DNA from: CAVWUA01 sp963758025
GTDB lineage: Bacteria; Planctomycetota; Planctomycetia; Isosphaerales; Isosphaeraceae
DNA: 64,000 nucleotides
Assembly (NCBI GenBank): GCA_963758025.1
Contig: CAVWUA010000006.1
Location: forward strand, 744,001-808,000
Direction of reading: 5' to 3'
Under the pieces are notes generated by a model. It saw only the letters and a program-made list of their open reading frames with translations, was not told where the DNA came from and made no database searches. The stretch's first letter is position 1. Each line of letters opens with the position of its first letter. Below, one piece after another: positions 39,612 to 49,490 of the stretch. The position numbers were made by a program, and so were the translations under genes.

Positions 39612-40478
39612 TTATGCCGCCAGGGGCTCGAACAGCGCCTCGCGGGCGGCGACGGCGACCGTCTCGGCGTCGGGGCGGGGTTGGTCCTGGGCGTAGGCGA
39701 TCAGGAGAGCCAGGTCCGCCAGGCGGTTCAGACGCCGAGGTAGGCCGTCAGCGGCGCGGTGCAGGGCGGTGAGGGTCGCCGGCTCGAACAGCGGCTCGAC
39801 GGCCCCGACGGCGGCGAGGCGTCCCAGCACGTAGGCCGAGGATTCCTCCTCGGTCAACGGACCGAGCAGACAGCGGGCCGTCAGGCGATCGGCCAGGGCA
39901 GGGGGGAGTCGCAGCAGAAGCTCGGGACCCCCCACCAGCAACAGGGACAGGTCCGCCGCGCCGGCGGTCGTGAAGTTCAGGAGCAGCCGGAGCGTTTCGA
40001 ACGTCGCCGGATCGTCGATCAGGTGGGCCTCGTCCACGATCAACAGCGGCCGGGCACCCCGGGCCGAGGCGTCGGAGAGGACCGAGCGCAACCGTCGCAC
40101 CGAGCCGGCCATCCCCACCCCGGCGGGTGCCGGCGGGGCCGACAGCTCATCGGCCAGGAAGGCGAGCAGTTCGGCGGCCGGCATCGCGGGAAAGGCCAGA
40201 TGGACCGACGGCCCCCCGAGCGTCCGCGTCAACACCTGCGCCAGCAGCGTCTTGCCCGCACCGGGCGGGCCAAACACCAGCACGGCTCCCGCCCCGTGGT
40301 CCAGGCCGTAGCGCAAGCGTCGCAGAACGGACTCCCGGCTCGGCAAAGGGACGAACGCCGAGGGGTCCACCGTCTCGCCGAACGGCCGGGCCGTCAGGCC
40401 GTAATGGGACTCGTACAACCGATGAGCCTCCTCCGTGAGACGCGAGAGAGAACGGGGAAAGCGCCGCGTTTCTCTCAC
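39612..40478 (-). CDS. ExeA-like AAA ATPase
   Basis: The 288-residue ATPase resembles the ExeA/GspA group: LYESHYGLTARPFGETVDPS at the start, Walker A FGPPGAGKTLLAQ, Walker B LLIVDEAHLID, a sensor-like LLLVGGPELL and a C-terminal GLPRRLNRLADLALLIAYAQ. The frame begins with GTG 40478, 2 bases after the CpsD-like stop; a later internal start is possible, since family members often begin near the YESHYGL motif. Relatives open peptidoglycan for secretion machinery or act in polysaccharide gene clusters. The direct coupling to a CpsD-like ATPase favours the second. Confidence 0.85.
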   Translation of the reverse strand: MRETRRFPRSLSRLTEEAHRLYESHYGLTARPFGETVDPSAFVPLPSRESVLRRLRYGLDHGAGAVLVFGPPGAGKTLLAQVLTRTLGGPSVHLAFPAMPAAELLAFLADELSAPPAPAGVGMAGSVRRLRSVLSDASARGARPLLIVDEAHLIDDPATFETLRLLLNFTTAGAADLSLLLVGGPELLLRLPPALADRLTARCLLGPLTEEESSAYVLGRLAAVGAVEPLFEPATLTALHRAADGLPRRLNRLADLALLIAYAQDQPRPDAETVAVAAREALFEPLAA

Positions 40479-40480
40479 TC

Positions 40481-41263
40481 TCAGACGAACGTCTCCGCCA
40501 GTCCCAGGAGCGGGACGCCACCGGCGTCGATCACCTCCCGGGCGCGGAGCAAGGCACGCTCGCCGGTCAGGCTCCGGTTGTGAACCAGAATCGCCGCGTC
40601 CACCGAACGGTGCAGCACCGCCGCGCTGAGGCCGGCGAACAGGGGGCTACCGTCGATCAGGACCAGGTCGAACTCCCGTCGCACGCGGGCCATCAGACAC
40701 GACCATCCCGCGCCGGCCAGGAAATCGCGAGGGCGGGCGATCGGGGCGCGCAAGGGGAGGACGCTGAGGTGGTCGTCGGGCGCTTCGACCAGGGCGTCGG
40801 CCAGGGCCAGGCCCTCCTCGACCACGTCGTCCAGCCCGACTCTCGGTCGCAGGCCAAGCTGCCGGGCGAGCATCGGACCGGTCAGGTCGGCGTCGATCAT
40901 CAAGGTCCGACCCGGGCGGCGGGCCAGGGCGCGGGCCAGGGTCAAGACGAGCGTCGTGCGCCCCTCGGCGCGGTGGCAACTGGTGAACAGCAACACCTTC
41001 ATGTGCCGCTGGTCGCGCGTCTCGATCAGGAGATCGGCCAGAGCGGCGAATCGTTCGCCGTGCTCGCGTTCGAGCGTGCGGACCATCTCCGGCCATTGCA
41101 GCGCGACCGTCGCCGCGTCGGACGATTTCGGCTCCGACGGCTGAGGAAGGGCCTCGACCGGAAAGTGCGGTCCGGGCGTCCGGCTGGGGGCATCGGTTCC
41201 GACGTTGTGGTTTCCAACACGCGCGCCGTAAACGCGGGCCAGGGCCTGGTCAACCTCCCGCAT
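40481..41263 (-). CDS. CpsD/ParA-like ATPase with altered P-loop
   Basis: The 260-residue protein has the layout of the ATPase half of capsular polysaccharide tyrosine kinases (BY-kinases). The P-loop region is VLLFTSCHRAEGRTTLVLTL, Walker A' is TLMIDADLTGP and Walker B is FDLVLIDGSPLFAG. The P-loop reads EGRTT where BY-kinases and ParA proteins have [EG]GKST, so the key Lys is replaced by Arg. No C-terminal Tyr cluster is present; the chain ends LLGLAETFV. It may be a regulatory ATPase in polysaccharide export rather than a tyrosine kinase. GGAGGAGG precedes ATG 41263. It overlaps the upstream membrane-protein gene by 14 bases and is followed by the ExeA-like gene. Confidence 0.8.
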   Translation of the reverse strand: MREVDQALARVYGARVGNHNVGTDAPSRTPGPHFPVEALPQPSEPKSSDAATVALQWPEMVRTLEREHGERFAALADLLIETRDQRHMKVLLFTSCHRAEGRTTLVLTLARALARRPGRTLMIDADLTGPMLARQLGLRPRVGLDDVVEEGLALADALVEAPDDHLSVLPLRAPIARPRDFLAGAGWSCLMARVRREFDLVLIDGSPLFAGLSAAVLHRSVDAAILVHNRSLTGERALLRAREVIDAGGVPLLGLAETFV

Positions 41264-41717
41264 GAGACGCCTCCTCCGTTCCTTCGTCGGGCATCATGGG
41301 CAAAATATAGCCCGCCGGTTGAACCAACGGCGCGTCGTCCTGCAAGACCGGCTCCAGCGAGAGCAGCGACACCACGGGGGGCCGTTCCACGGAACCCGTG
41401 GTCGCGGACGATTCCGCCTCCTTGCGATCGACGAGCACTGTCGAGGCCGAGAGGGCCGGCGACGCCTGGCCTCCCAGGAGGGTCAGAACCATCCATGCCC
41501 CGGGAAGACCCGCCAGCAATAACGCCACTCCGGCGATCCGAACCTCGCGACGCAAACGCCGACGCCGCCGCAATGGCTTGCGTGGGGACGTCCGCGTGCG
41601 AAACACGTGATGCGGTGATCCGGAAACAGCGGGAACCTGGATCAAAGTCGGAGCGATGGTCGGGGCCGCGTTCCGGGCCGACGTCAGCCCTCGATGGGTT
41701 GTTATGCCTCGTCTCAT
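41250..41717 (-). CDS. Single-pass membrane protein upstream of the CpsD-like ATPase
   Basis: The 155-residue protein has an Arg-rich cytoplasmic head (RTSPRKPLRRRRRLRREVRI), one transmembrane helix (AGVALLLAGLPGAWMVLTLL) and a periplasmic tail with no cysteines. It shares 14 bases with the next gene and is clearly the first gene of this three-gene unit. It might play the part of the membrane adaptor (CpsC-like) that partners a BY-kinase, but it is far shorter than Wzz/CpsC proteins and shows no Wzz motif, so this is only inference. Confidence 0.65.
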   Translation of the reverse strand: MRRGITTHRGLTSARNAAPTIAPTLIQVPAVSGSPHHVFRTRTSPRKPLRRRRRLRREVRIAGVALLLAGLPGAWMVLTLLGGQASPALSASTVLVDRKEAESSATTGSVERPPVVSLLSLEPVLQDDAPLVQPAGYILPMMPDEGTEEASHAGG

Positions 41718-41927
41718 GGCTGGAGTCCCGAACGATCAACCGGAGAAGCCAATCTAGAAGCACGCTCCGGTTCAAAAGGGGGGAGCGCCGCGGGTCATGC
41801 CCACCCCGGAACCGGGACGAACAACCCGCCTATAGATTGAATCGTCCAGAAGCTCGGCAAACTTGAACGACCGTGCCGATCATTCGGTGACTTCCGCGAT
41901 CTGGTCCCTCGGCGATCTTGAGACGGT

Positions 41928-41967
41928 CCCGAGGGATGGGTTTCGCCATGCTCACCCATCCCTCGGG
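41928..41967 (-). terminator. Perfect 14-bp hairpin after the GH2 gene
   Basis: CCCGAGGGATGGGT (41928-41941) and ACCCATCCCTCGGG (41954-41967) close a 12-base loop, and flanking GGTC/GGACC can extend it. It sits 23 bases beyond the GH2 stop and should end that transcript before the ExeA/CpsD unit. No T-run is present. Confidence 0.6.
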
Positions 41968-41990
41968 AAGGACCGGATGCCTTCTGACCG

Positions 41991-44900
41991 TCACTCAGCC
42001 TTGAGCAGCAACAGGCCCACGTCCACCCCTTGACCGCCGCCGGTCTGGCGGCAAGAGACGGCGATGGTGTTCTCGCCGGGGTGGAATAGTTCCTTCTGCG
42101 CGTCGTTCAGGGTGATGTCCTGATAACTCGTCAGATAGCCGCGCGTCCGGTAGAGCACCTTGCCATTGACCCGGACCTCGACGTCCTCATCGTGGAAGAG
42201 GTGAAGCGTCAAGGCGTCGTCGTGACCGATCTCGGGGAGATCGACGGTGGTCCGCAACCAGATCCGAGGAGTGTCCCAGCGGGTATGGACCGCCACGGCC
42301 GGCGTGCCGGGCGTGCCGAACCCGGCCTGACCTTGCTTCCAGCCGTCGGTTGAGAACTTCGGTTGCGCCCAGCCCTGACCCGGTTCGTCGGTCGTGTACG
42401 ACCAGGTGGCTGGCGTCTCGCGCTGGGAGTCTCCCGCCGCCAGGACGGGGAACCGCCGCGAGGCCGCCGTGTCGATCGTCACGGCGGCGCCGGGATCGGT
42501 CCCCAGCGTCTCGGGCAGGGCGTCCTCGGTGTGAACGATCACCGTCGGGTCGATCGGATACGCCCCCATGCGGTCGCCGAAGACGGCCAGACCGCCTTTA
42601 TGCTCGGCGTTTTCGGGCACCGCGCAGCTCCAGCACGAGCGGCTTACCGTCGGCCAGATCCTTGCGCACGGCGTCGGGCAAGGTCAGGTCGAGGTCAACA
42701 ACGTAGCCGTAGCTGCCGTGCTCGACGGCCGCCAGGTGGGAGAGCACGCCGCGCGCGTCGGCCGGGTCGTCCGGCAGCTCGGCCTGGGCGATACGCTCGC
42801 CGTTGATGCGGACTTCCAGGGTCGTCGGCCATTGCGTGTCGGCCTCGGTCTGGGGGTAGTCCTGACCGTTGACCCGCTCGGGCCAATCGACCTTCTCGCG
42901 CCCGGCCTTGGCCGAGACTTCCAGCGAGCAGCTCAACCTCCTCCGGTCGGGCCTTCGCCACGGCGTCGGGCAGCTTCAGCGTATAGGTGAACGAGCCGGT
43001 CCCCTGGCCGTGGACCTTGTCGGCGTTCGGCGCGCCGGTCGGGCCGGTCCAGCGGCTCCGGGAGAAGTCCTCCGGCTCGAACCGCAAGGCGGCGTGGTTC
43101 TCGTCGAGCCGCTCGGCTCGGGGCAGGGGCTCCTCCGGCCGGACGACCAGGTTGACGAAGTTCGCGGCGATCCGCTTGCCGTCCTGGTCTTCCAGGGTCA
43201 TTGCCAGAGCGCCGACGAACGGACTCTTGATCCGAACGGCCAGCGGCTTCTGCTCCGTGACACTGTAGGCGTCCCACGTGGTGGCCCGCTCGCGCGGCTC
43301 GATCTCGACAGTCTCGCCATGCTCGTCGTGTCCGGTGATCCACCAGCGCAGGGTCGGGGGCTCCTTGCGGTCGGAATAGTGGCTGACGAACAGCGGCACG
43401 CGGATCAGCTTGATCGGGCTGGGCGACGAGCGACCGGCGGAGTGTCGTAGCCGATGAAGTCCGCCCCCTGAAGGTCGGCCACGGTCATGTCGGGAACGAA
43501 GGCATCGTAACCGAACTCCTTGAGCGAGCGGTCGTAGTTGGCGAAGCCGTTGTGCTCCCACTCGATGTCGGTCAGCTCGGTATAGATGTATCCCTGGATC
43601 TTGTCGTACTTGCGCAGGATCGTCGTCAGGTCGCGGAAGCCCCAGGAGACGTCGCGGTCGCCGCCGCCGGCCGACACGGCGCCGTATTCGGAGTTGATCA
43701 AGGGGGCCGTGCTCTGCGACATGTTCGGGCAATAGTTGAACCCGCTCCCCGGCTCGGTCTGCTGGACGACGTTGGCGATGTGCTCGCGGGCGGCCTGGGC
43801 GTTATCAATATAGAAGTGCCAGCTATTGAGGTCGGTCCCCTCGACGTGGTCGTAGTTGCACGGCGAGTTGTCCTCGACCAGCCGGGTCGGGTCGAGCTGG
43901 CGGGTCAGGGCGACCATCCGCTGGACCCATTCCTGCGTGTCCTTGTCGGCCTTGTATTCGGGAGGCCGGCCGAGGCCCCACGTCTCGTTGAAATCGACCC
44001 AGGCGAAGATGCTCGGGTGGTTCTTGTCGCGGTCGATCGTCTCGCGCATCGTCGCTTCCCACGAGGCGCGGGCCTTCGCGTTCTGTTGCCAGGTGTTCGG
44101 CATGTCCTGCATGATGAGCATGCCGAGCTTGTCGGCCCAGTAGAGCCGCCGGGGCTCCTCCGGCTTGATGTGAATCCGCAGGAAGTTCGTGCCGAACCGC
44201 TTCGCCAGCTCGATGTCGTGCTTGAGGAACTCGTCGGACGGGGCCGTGTAGATTCCCTCGGGGTTGAACGACTGATCGAGGGCACCCCGCAGGTAGATCG
44301 GCTCGCCGTTGAAGAGGATACGCTCAAAGTCCTCGCCGGGGAGCTTCCCCCGGGCGATCGTCCGCAGGCCGAAGTAGGTCTTCACGGAGTCGATGACGTT
44401 GCCGTCGTTGTCCTTGAGTTCCAGCGTCACGTCGTAGAGGTGAGGCGAGTCGGGAGACCAGACTTTCGGCTCTCGGAATAACAGGTGGGATGTCACGGTC
44501 TTCGCATTCTTGACCGTCAAGGCTCCCGCCCCCTCGATGTCCGTTTCCGCGAAGCGGATCTCGTACTGGTACGGACGATCCGTTTCGAGCCCTTCCAGCT
44601 CAACCTCGATATCAGCCTTCGCCGGTTCAAGGGAGGTCGTGCGGATCGTGAAATCCCGGATATACGCCTCCGGCCGCGCTTCGAGCCAGACGGTCTGCCA
44701 GATGCCGGAGGTCGTCGTGTACCAGCCGACCTGCTTGCCGGTCGGCAGGCTCGGGTCGGTCGGGTCGAACGCCCGCACGACGAGGACGTTCTCATCGTCG
44801 CGCTTCACCGCGTCGTTGATGTCGGCCGCGATCGGCGTGTAGCCCCCTTCGTGCTCGGCGACCTTCTTGCCGTTGACCCACACGTCGGCCCGGTAATCGA

Positions 44901-45264
44901 CGGCGCCGAGGTGGAGCCAGACGTGGCTGTCCTTCGGGAAGTCGTCGGGGACGGTGAACGTCCGGCGGTACCAGCCGATGTCCGGGGCCTTTTCGGGCAT
45001 GTCGATGCCGGAAAGCTCGCTCTCCCAGGGGAAGGGCACGACGATCGTTCGGTCGAAACCCTCCGCGCCCGGCACAAACCAACGCTGGTTGACGCCTTGA
45101 TCCTCAGAGTCGAAGCGAAACTGCCAGGTTCCGTTGAGGTTGGCCCAGTGCGCCCGCTGGGCGTCGGGCCGGGGATGCTCGGGCCGGGGAATCTCGGCGG
45201 CCGGACAGAACGCGGTCCAGCCGAAGGCCAGCAGGCCAGCCACGGCGGTACGGATCGTGGACAT
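41991..45264 (-). CDS. Secreted glycoside hydrolase family 2 enzyme (frameshifted)
   Basis: Across frames this is a protein of about 1090 residues resembling GH2 beta-galactosidases/glucuronidases. It has a signal peptide (STIRTAVAGLLAFGWTAFCP), a sugar-binding jelly roll (VWVNGKKVAEHEGGYTPIAA) and an Ig-like domain. The TIM barrel has acid/base Glu in WVDFNETWG and nucleophile Glu in LINSEYGAVS. C-terminal jelly-roll parts (WITGHDEHGETVEIEPRERA, VRVNGKVLYRTRGYLTSYQD) follow. Frame changes lie near 43435, 42935 and 42605. ATG 45264 has GGGAG 6 bases upstream; the frame itself runs back to 45459. It probably removes terminal sugars from a complex polysaccharide outside the cytoplasm; precise specificity is not readable. 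Confidence 0.88.
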
Positions 45265-45568
45265 GGAATCTCCCACAAGGGTGCGAAACAGTTTGTCAAT
45301 GCTCGGAGATGAGGCGAGAGCCCCGCACAATTCGGACCAGCCTACCAAATCCTTCCCAATTTGGTCAGGAGGAGCTTCCCCCAAGTTCCCAGACCTCCAG
45401 GCGGAGTTTGGCTTCGGTCGGCGCTTTCCGGTCGGAAAACAGGACGAGTCTTTAAACAAATTGATGCGGTTGTGGACGAAACGATGCTACCATTGTTCCT
45501 CCGTTCACCACCTCGGCAGAGAATCTGATTTCGTTCCCTCTACGAACTATCCATTGAAGGGTTAGCGA
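45265..45568. other. 300-base divergent intergenic region
   Basis: This separates the divergent GH2 and EEP genes and must hold both promoters. For the + side the best element is an extended -10, TGCTACCAT (45485-45493), without a good -35. A long + frame across it ends before the EEP start and shows no protein pattern. Confidence 0.4.
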
Positions 45569-46578
45569 ATGAATAACGAGAACCTGAGGAGGAAGATTCC
45601 GTGGCGGCGCGGGATACGGATCTTAGGATTGACTTTATCCGCGCTGCTTTGTGTCGGTCTAACGATCTGTTATGGAGTGAGACCGGACGCCCTCGCCGCA
45701 TTGACGATTGTTCCGGTCTGGACATGGCTGGTGCCGGGCGTGGCGTTGGCGCTGATGGGCGTACGACCCGGTGGCCGTCGTGAGGTGCTGGCCGTTCTGG
45801 CGGCGTGGCTGGTCTTCCTGCTCTGCTTCGCGGAGGAGCCCTGGAGCCTGCTCCGGCACATGAACCCGCCCTCGGACCCGCCGCGAGGGAGGCAGGTCCT
45901 GCGCATCGTCACGCTCAACTGCGCGGGGGCGACCAGGGGGCGGCCGGGGAGGTGATCGCCTACCGGCCCGACATCGTGCTCTTGCAGGAGTCACCCAGCC
46001 GGTCGGTGCTTGAGGATCTGTCCCGGCGGCTCTTCGGCGACGAGGCGAGCATGATCCATGGGCCGGATGCCTCGCTGATCGTTCGCGGACAGGTCACACC
46101 CGCCGACCTGACGAACGCTCAACGCTCGTTCTTCGTGCAAGGGCGGGTTCATCTGGCATCAGGCGAGGAGCTGGAGGTCATCAGCACGCGGCTCCGTCCC
46201 GCGTTGCTCCGGCTGGACCTGTGGTCCCCGTCGTGCTGGCGAGCGCAGAAGCTCAATCGCCAGGCGCGTCGGCAGGAAATGCGGACCATCGCTCGACGCG
46301 TCGCGGAGGTTCCCCAGGAGGTTCCGATCCTCGTCGGCGGCGACTTCAATGCTCCGGCCGGGGATGCCGTCTTCCGCCTGCTCCAGCCCTTTCTGCGAGA
46401 CGCCTTCCACGAGGAAGGCCGGGGCTGGGGCAACACGATCACCAACACCTACCCGGTCCAGCGAATCGACCAGATCTGGATCAGCGACGGACTCCGGCCC
46501 TTGAACGTCGTTGCGCGGCCGACCGACCGCTCGGATCATCGCATGGTCGTCTGCGAGTTCGTGCGCGATTCCCCTTGA
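45569..46578 (+). CDS. Membrane-anchored endonuclease/exonuclease/phosphatase family protein (frameshifted)
   Basis: The protein is about 336 residues. Three transmembrane helices near the N-terminus (ILGLTLSALLCVGLTICYGV, ALTIVPVWTWLVPGVALALM, EVLAVLAAWLVFLLCF) are followed by an EEP hydrolase domain: LRIVTLNCAG, then after a shift near 45935 IVLLQESPS (metal-binding Glu), VGGDFNAP, QRIDQIWIS and SDHRMVVCE (catalytic Asp-His). The catalytic domain should face outside and may cleave a phosphodiester or phospholipid. Its stop lies 14 bases from that of the convergent surface-protein gene. Confidence 0.85.
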
Positions 46579-46592
46579 TCCGGGTGATCGAT

Positions 46593-49394
46593 TCAGACCA
46601 GTTCACGCATTTGACTGAGCGACCGTCGCCGCGAATGATGGGGCCTGGGTCCCCGAGGATACACGTTGCCGCGAGTGACTTGACGCTTCCTTCGAAGCAA
46701 GCGGGACAGCGTTTCTCGGTAACGGACGACCATCAAGGCCGCCGCGCCGGCGGCGATCATCGGCACGAGGTGGATTCGAGGGCCTTCCGTCTCCTCCAGT
46801 TCGCGTACCACGCCCGGGACCACCGACGCCCTCACCTCATCAGCTTCAGCTTCGGCTCGCGCGGCCACCGTGCCGGTGGGCATCTCCGAGACGACGGGAA
46901 TCATCGAGCGGGCCAGTTCATCCAGCCGAGCGAGGATCTTCCTCAAGACGCCCGTCATCGAGGCAACTTGTTCCTGAGACTCGTCGGTGTCGGTCAGTTC
47001 CGGCGCTGTCATTCCCGCGTTCGCCGGGGTGGTCCCCGGTACCGGCGCGGCGAGACCGTCGCCATCGAGGTCGGCGTTGTTCCTTGCGAGCGTTGCCGTG
47101 CTGGAACCGTAGCCAATGCTTGGCGGCATGTCGGACGCAACCGGTGTCAGTGCCGCCAGCATCGCCCCACTCTGGGGACCGAGGGCCGTGAGGGTGGCCG
47201 CCGGACCACTCGGTTGGCCGACCGGCTGACCCCCCAGCGAGAGAAACAACCCGCCCTGGCCGGTGGGCGCACTGGGTTGTGAACGTGTCGAGTCGGAACC
47301 TGCCGAAGACGAGGGCGTCGTCCCGGGAGAGTTCGGGGTTGTGTTCGGCGGCGCCGGGACGGGCGGGGTCGATGACGGCAACGGCGCGGTCGGAGACCCC
47401 GAAGATCCCTCCGAGGGAGCGCCCGGGGACGGAGTGATTGTCGTCGAGGCCACCGGCGCGATCAGCCGCAGGTTCAGGGCCGGCCCCTGGCCGACGCCGT
47501 TCTGGAGCAGGGATTCCCAGCGGAAGGTCGAGACCCGCAACGTCAGTTGCGTTTTCAAGGGCACGCCCCTGGGGCCACTCACGCGGAGCGAATACACGCC
47601 GGGAGTCAAATACCACAACGCACCGGCGTCTGCCCTGGCCTCAGTGCTCAGCGGGACTCTTCCATCGGGACCGTCCAGCCGCAACCCCAGCCCTCTCCCG
47701 GCGGACGGGGCGTCGAGACGATAGTAGGCCGGGAACAGGACGACAAACCGGTACGTGGAAGCCGTGTCGGGGGCGGTGTCAACATCCCACTCAAGGCGCG
47801 TTTGAGGATCAGGCCGCAAGACGCCCAGGTCGTTCGAGGCTTTCTCGGCGGCCTCGCCTGGCAGGACGCGGAAACTCGCCAGCACGCCATCCGTCTTTCC
47901 AATCGAACCCAGATTGAGACCCGAGAGATCTTTCAGGCCCCCCGGACCGGGCACGCGAATGATGTATTCACCGGGCGGCAGCGGCCTGGCGAAGACATAC
48001 GAGACCCGAGCTTCGGTCTCGTCATACTGGACCCCGGCCAGGGGCCAGACGACTCCGTGACGATCGACCACCTCGACATTCGCGCTGGCGGCATGCGTCA
48101 GCTCGCCATCAACATCGCCGAGGGCCAGGGGCCCCGAGAACTGAAGGCTGAACCCCGTCGGGTTCGGGTCAAGCGGGTCTCCGTGGATCAGGTGGAAGTT
48201 CAGCAGGGCAGGGGGGGTCTCGGCAGGGTCGGCCGCGACGTGCAGCGTGAATGGTCCGCCAGCCTGCGTTTGCGTGATGACTCCCGGATCACCGTTGACC
48301 AGATCGTAGCCACCGGGGAGGTCCGGGAGATTATTCCTTCCGGAGACCCCGACGTAGTAGGTTCCGGGGGCGAGACCAGCGAACAGGAACGGATCGCGCG
48401 GCGCCGTTGCGCGGCCGCTCTCGGCGGTTGCCAGGGGATGCCCCTGGGCATCGAAGAGGGTCAATGCGGCGTTCAGGGGACTGCCATCACGCTGGGCGGT
48501 GACCTCCAGGCCGAGCCGCCATCGCGTGTGGTCGGGCGTCAAGACGATCTTGTACAGTGCGACGGCTTGCGGATCGACCGTGAAATCCAGCACGTCCCCC
48601 TTCTGGATCTCGGTCGGCCCGACCTGGCCCAGGTCGGTCGCGTCGTCGAGCGTCACACCGGGCTTGCGCACCGTGAATTCGGCCAGGGATTGATCGACTT
48701 CGGTGCTCGCGAGCCGCTCGCCATTGGCTCCGGTCAGCATGGAGAATCGGGAGAGCAGGATCCGGTATTGTCCCGGCTTGAGCGTCTGGTTGAGTGTGAG
48801 TGTCAGACGCGTATGGGTCGTATCGAGCGATTCGGTCAGATTGGAGTACACGTCGACGACCGCATTCGCCTTGCCGTCCTCACCGATCCGGTCGAGCAGG
48901 ATGTCACCGCTCATGACGGGAAGGGCGACAATGGGCCGGTCGAAAACAATCGTCAATGTTGTCGGAGGCCGGTCCAGGGTCGTGTTCCCCGCCGGCTCGG
49001 TCGCCAGGACCTTCAAAGGGTCCGTCGAACCATTCCCGGGATCGACCGGCGGCGGAAACGGGTCGGGAGGGAACGGGTCGGAGGGGAATGGGTCAGGAGG
49101 GAACGGGTCGGAAGGATCCGAGGTCGGCGGAAAGGTTTCTGGCGGAAACTGATCCGTCCCCGTCGGAAATGTCTCCGCGGGAATCGCCTGGAAGAGTCCG
49201 CTGGAACTGCCCACAGTTGACAGCGTTGAAAAGGAGCCGACGACCGTGCCGGAAGTCCCGAGTTCGGACGGAAGTGGGGACGATCCGAACGTGTTGAACG
49301 CGTCGTTCGAAAGCGCGATGCGCGGCTCCAGGAGTTCACAACGGAGACCCAGCCGGGCTTCGCGAAGGTGGGGGAGTCGTTGAGAACGGTTCAT
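46593..49394 (-). CDS. Large surface protein with SbsA-type Ig and pre-peptidase domains, LEPR-like N-terminus
   Basis: This intact 933-residue protein begins with a basic stretch and the planctomycete motif LLEPRIALS. A repeat of Asp-Pro-Phe-Pro units (DPFPPDPFPSDPFPPDPF) follows, then an Ig-like Big_5 (SbsA) domain (about residues 125-240), a pre-peptidase C-terminal (PPC) type beta domain (TYYVGVSGRNN near 350) and a second Big_5-like part. Then come a long Pro/Ser/Thr linker and, near residues 880-900, a transmembrane helix (HLVPMIAAGAAALMVV) with an Arg-rich tail (RLLRRKRQVTRGN). The hydrophobic-plus-basic end suggests anchoring, with the large domains outside the cell. An AGGA box precedes the ATG. 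It is followed on the same strand by nothing; upstream lies the matrixin gene. Confidence 0.85.
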   Translation of the reverse strand: MNRSQRLPHLREARLGLRCELLEPRIALSNDAFNTFGSSPLPSELGTSGTVVGSFSTLSTVGSSSGLFQAIPAETFPTGTDQFPPETFPPTSDPSDPFPPDPFPSDPFPPDPFPPPVDPGNGSTDPLKVLATEPAGNTTLDRPPTTLTIVFDRPIVALPVMSGDILLDRIGEDGKANAVVDVYSNLTESLDTTHTRLTLTLNQTLKPGQYRILLSRFSMLTGANGERLASTEVDQSLAEFTVRKPGVTLDDATDLGQVGPTEIQKGDVLDFTVDPQAVALYKIVLTPDHTRWRLGLEVTAQRDGSPLNAALTLFDAQGHPLATAESGRATAPRDPFLFAGLAPGTYYVGVSGRNNLPDLPGGYDLVNGDPGVITQTQAGGPFTLHVAADPAETPPALLNFHLIHGDPLDPNPTGFSLQFSGPLALGDVDGELTHAASANVEVVDRHGVVWPLAGVQYDETEARVSYVFARPLPPGEYIIRVPGPGGLKDLSGLNLGSIGKTDGVLASFRVLPGEAAEKASNDLGVLRPDPQTRLEWDVDTAPDTASTYRFVVLFPAYYRLDAPSAGRGLGLRLDGPDGRVPLSTEARADAGALWYLTPGVYSLRVSGPRGVPLKTQLTLRVSTFRWESLLQNGVGQGPALNLRLIAPVASTTITPSPGAPSEGSSGSPTAPLPSSTPPVPAPPNTTPNSPGTTPSSSAGSDSTRSQPSAPTGQGGLFLSLGGQPVGQPSGPAATLTALGPQSGAMLAALTPVASDMPPSIGYGSSTATLARNNADLDGDGLAAPVPGTTPANAGMTAPELTDTDESQEQVASMTGVLRKILARLDELARSMIPVVSEMPTGTVAARAEAEADEVRASVVPGVVRELEETEGPRIHLVPMIAAGAAALMVVRYRETLSRLLRRKRQVTRGNVYPRGPRPHHSRRRSLSQMRELV

Positions 49395-49490
49395 GGTGTC
49401 CTACACCTACTTTGCGTTCACGGAGAAGTCGGAGGCCGGCGAAGTTGCCGGACAGCGCACGTCACCGGCCAGCCGACGGGTCGGGATGAA

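Noticed and set aside
41986..42000. Second copy of the MITE end (CTGACCGTCAC...)
   Set aside because: Only 11 bases match and no partner end or internal hairpin is present.
47547..49220. 557-codon frame antisense to the large surface protein
   Set aside because: Composition is that of a shadow of the intact minus-strand gene, with Arg/Gly/Val-rich noise and no domain pattern.
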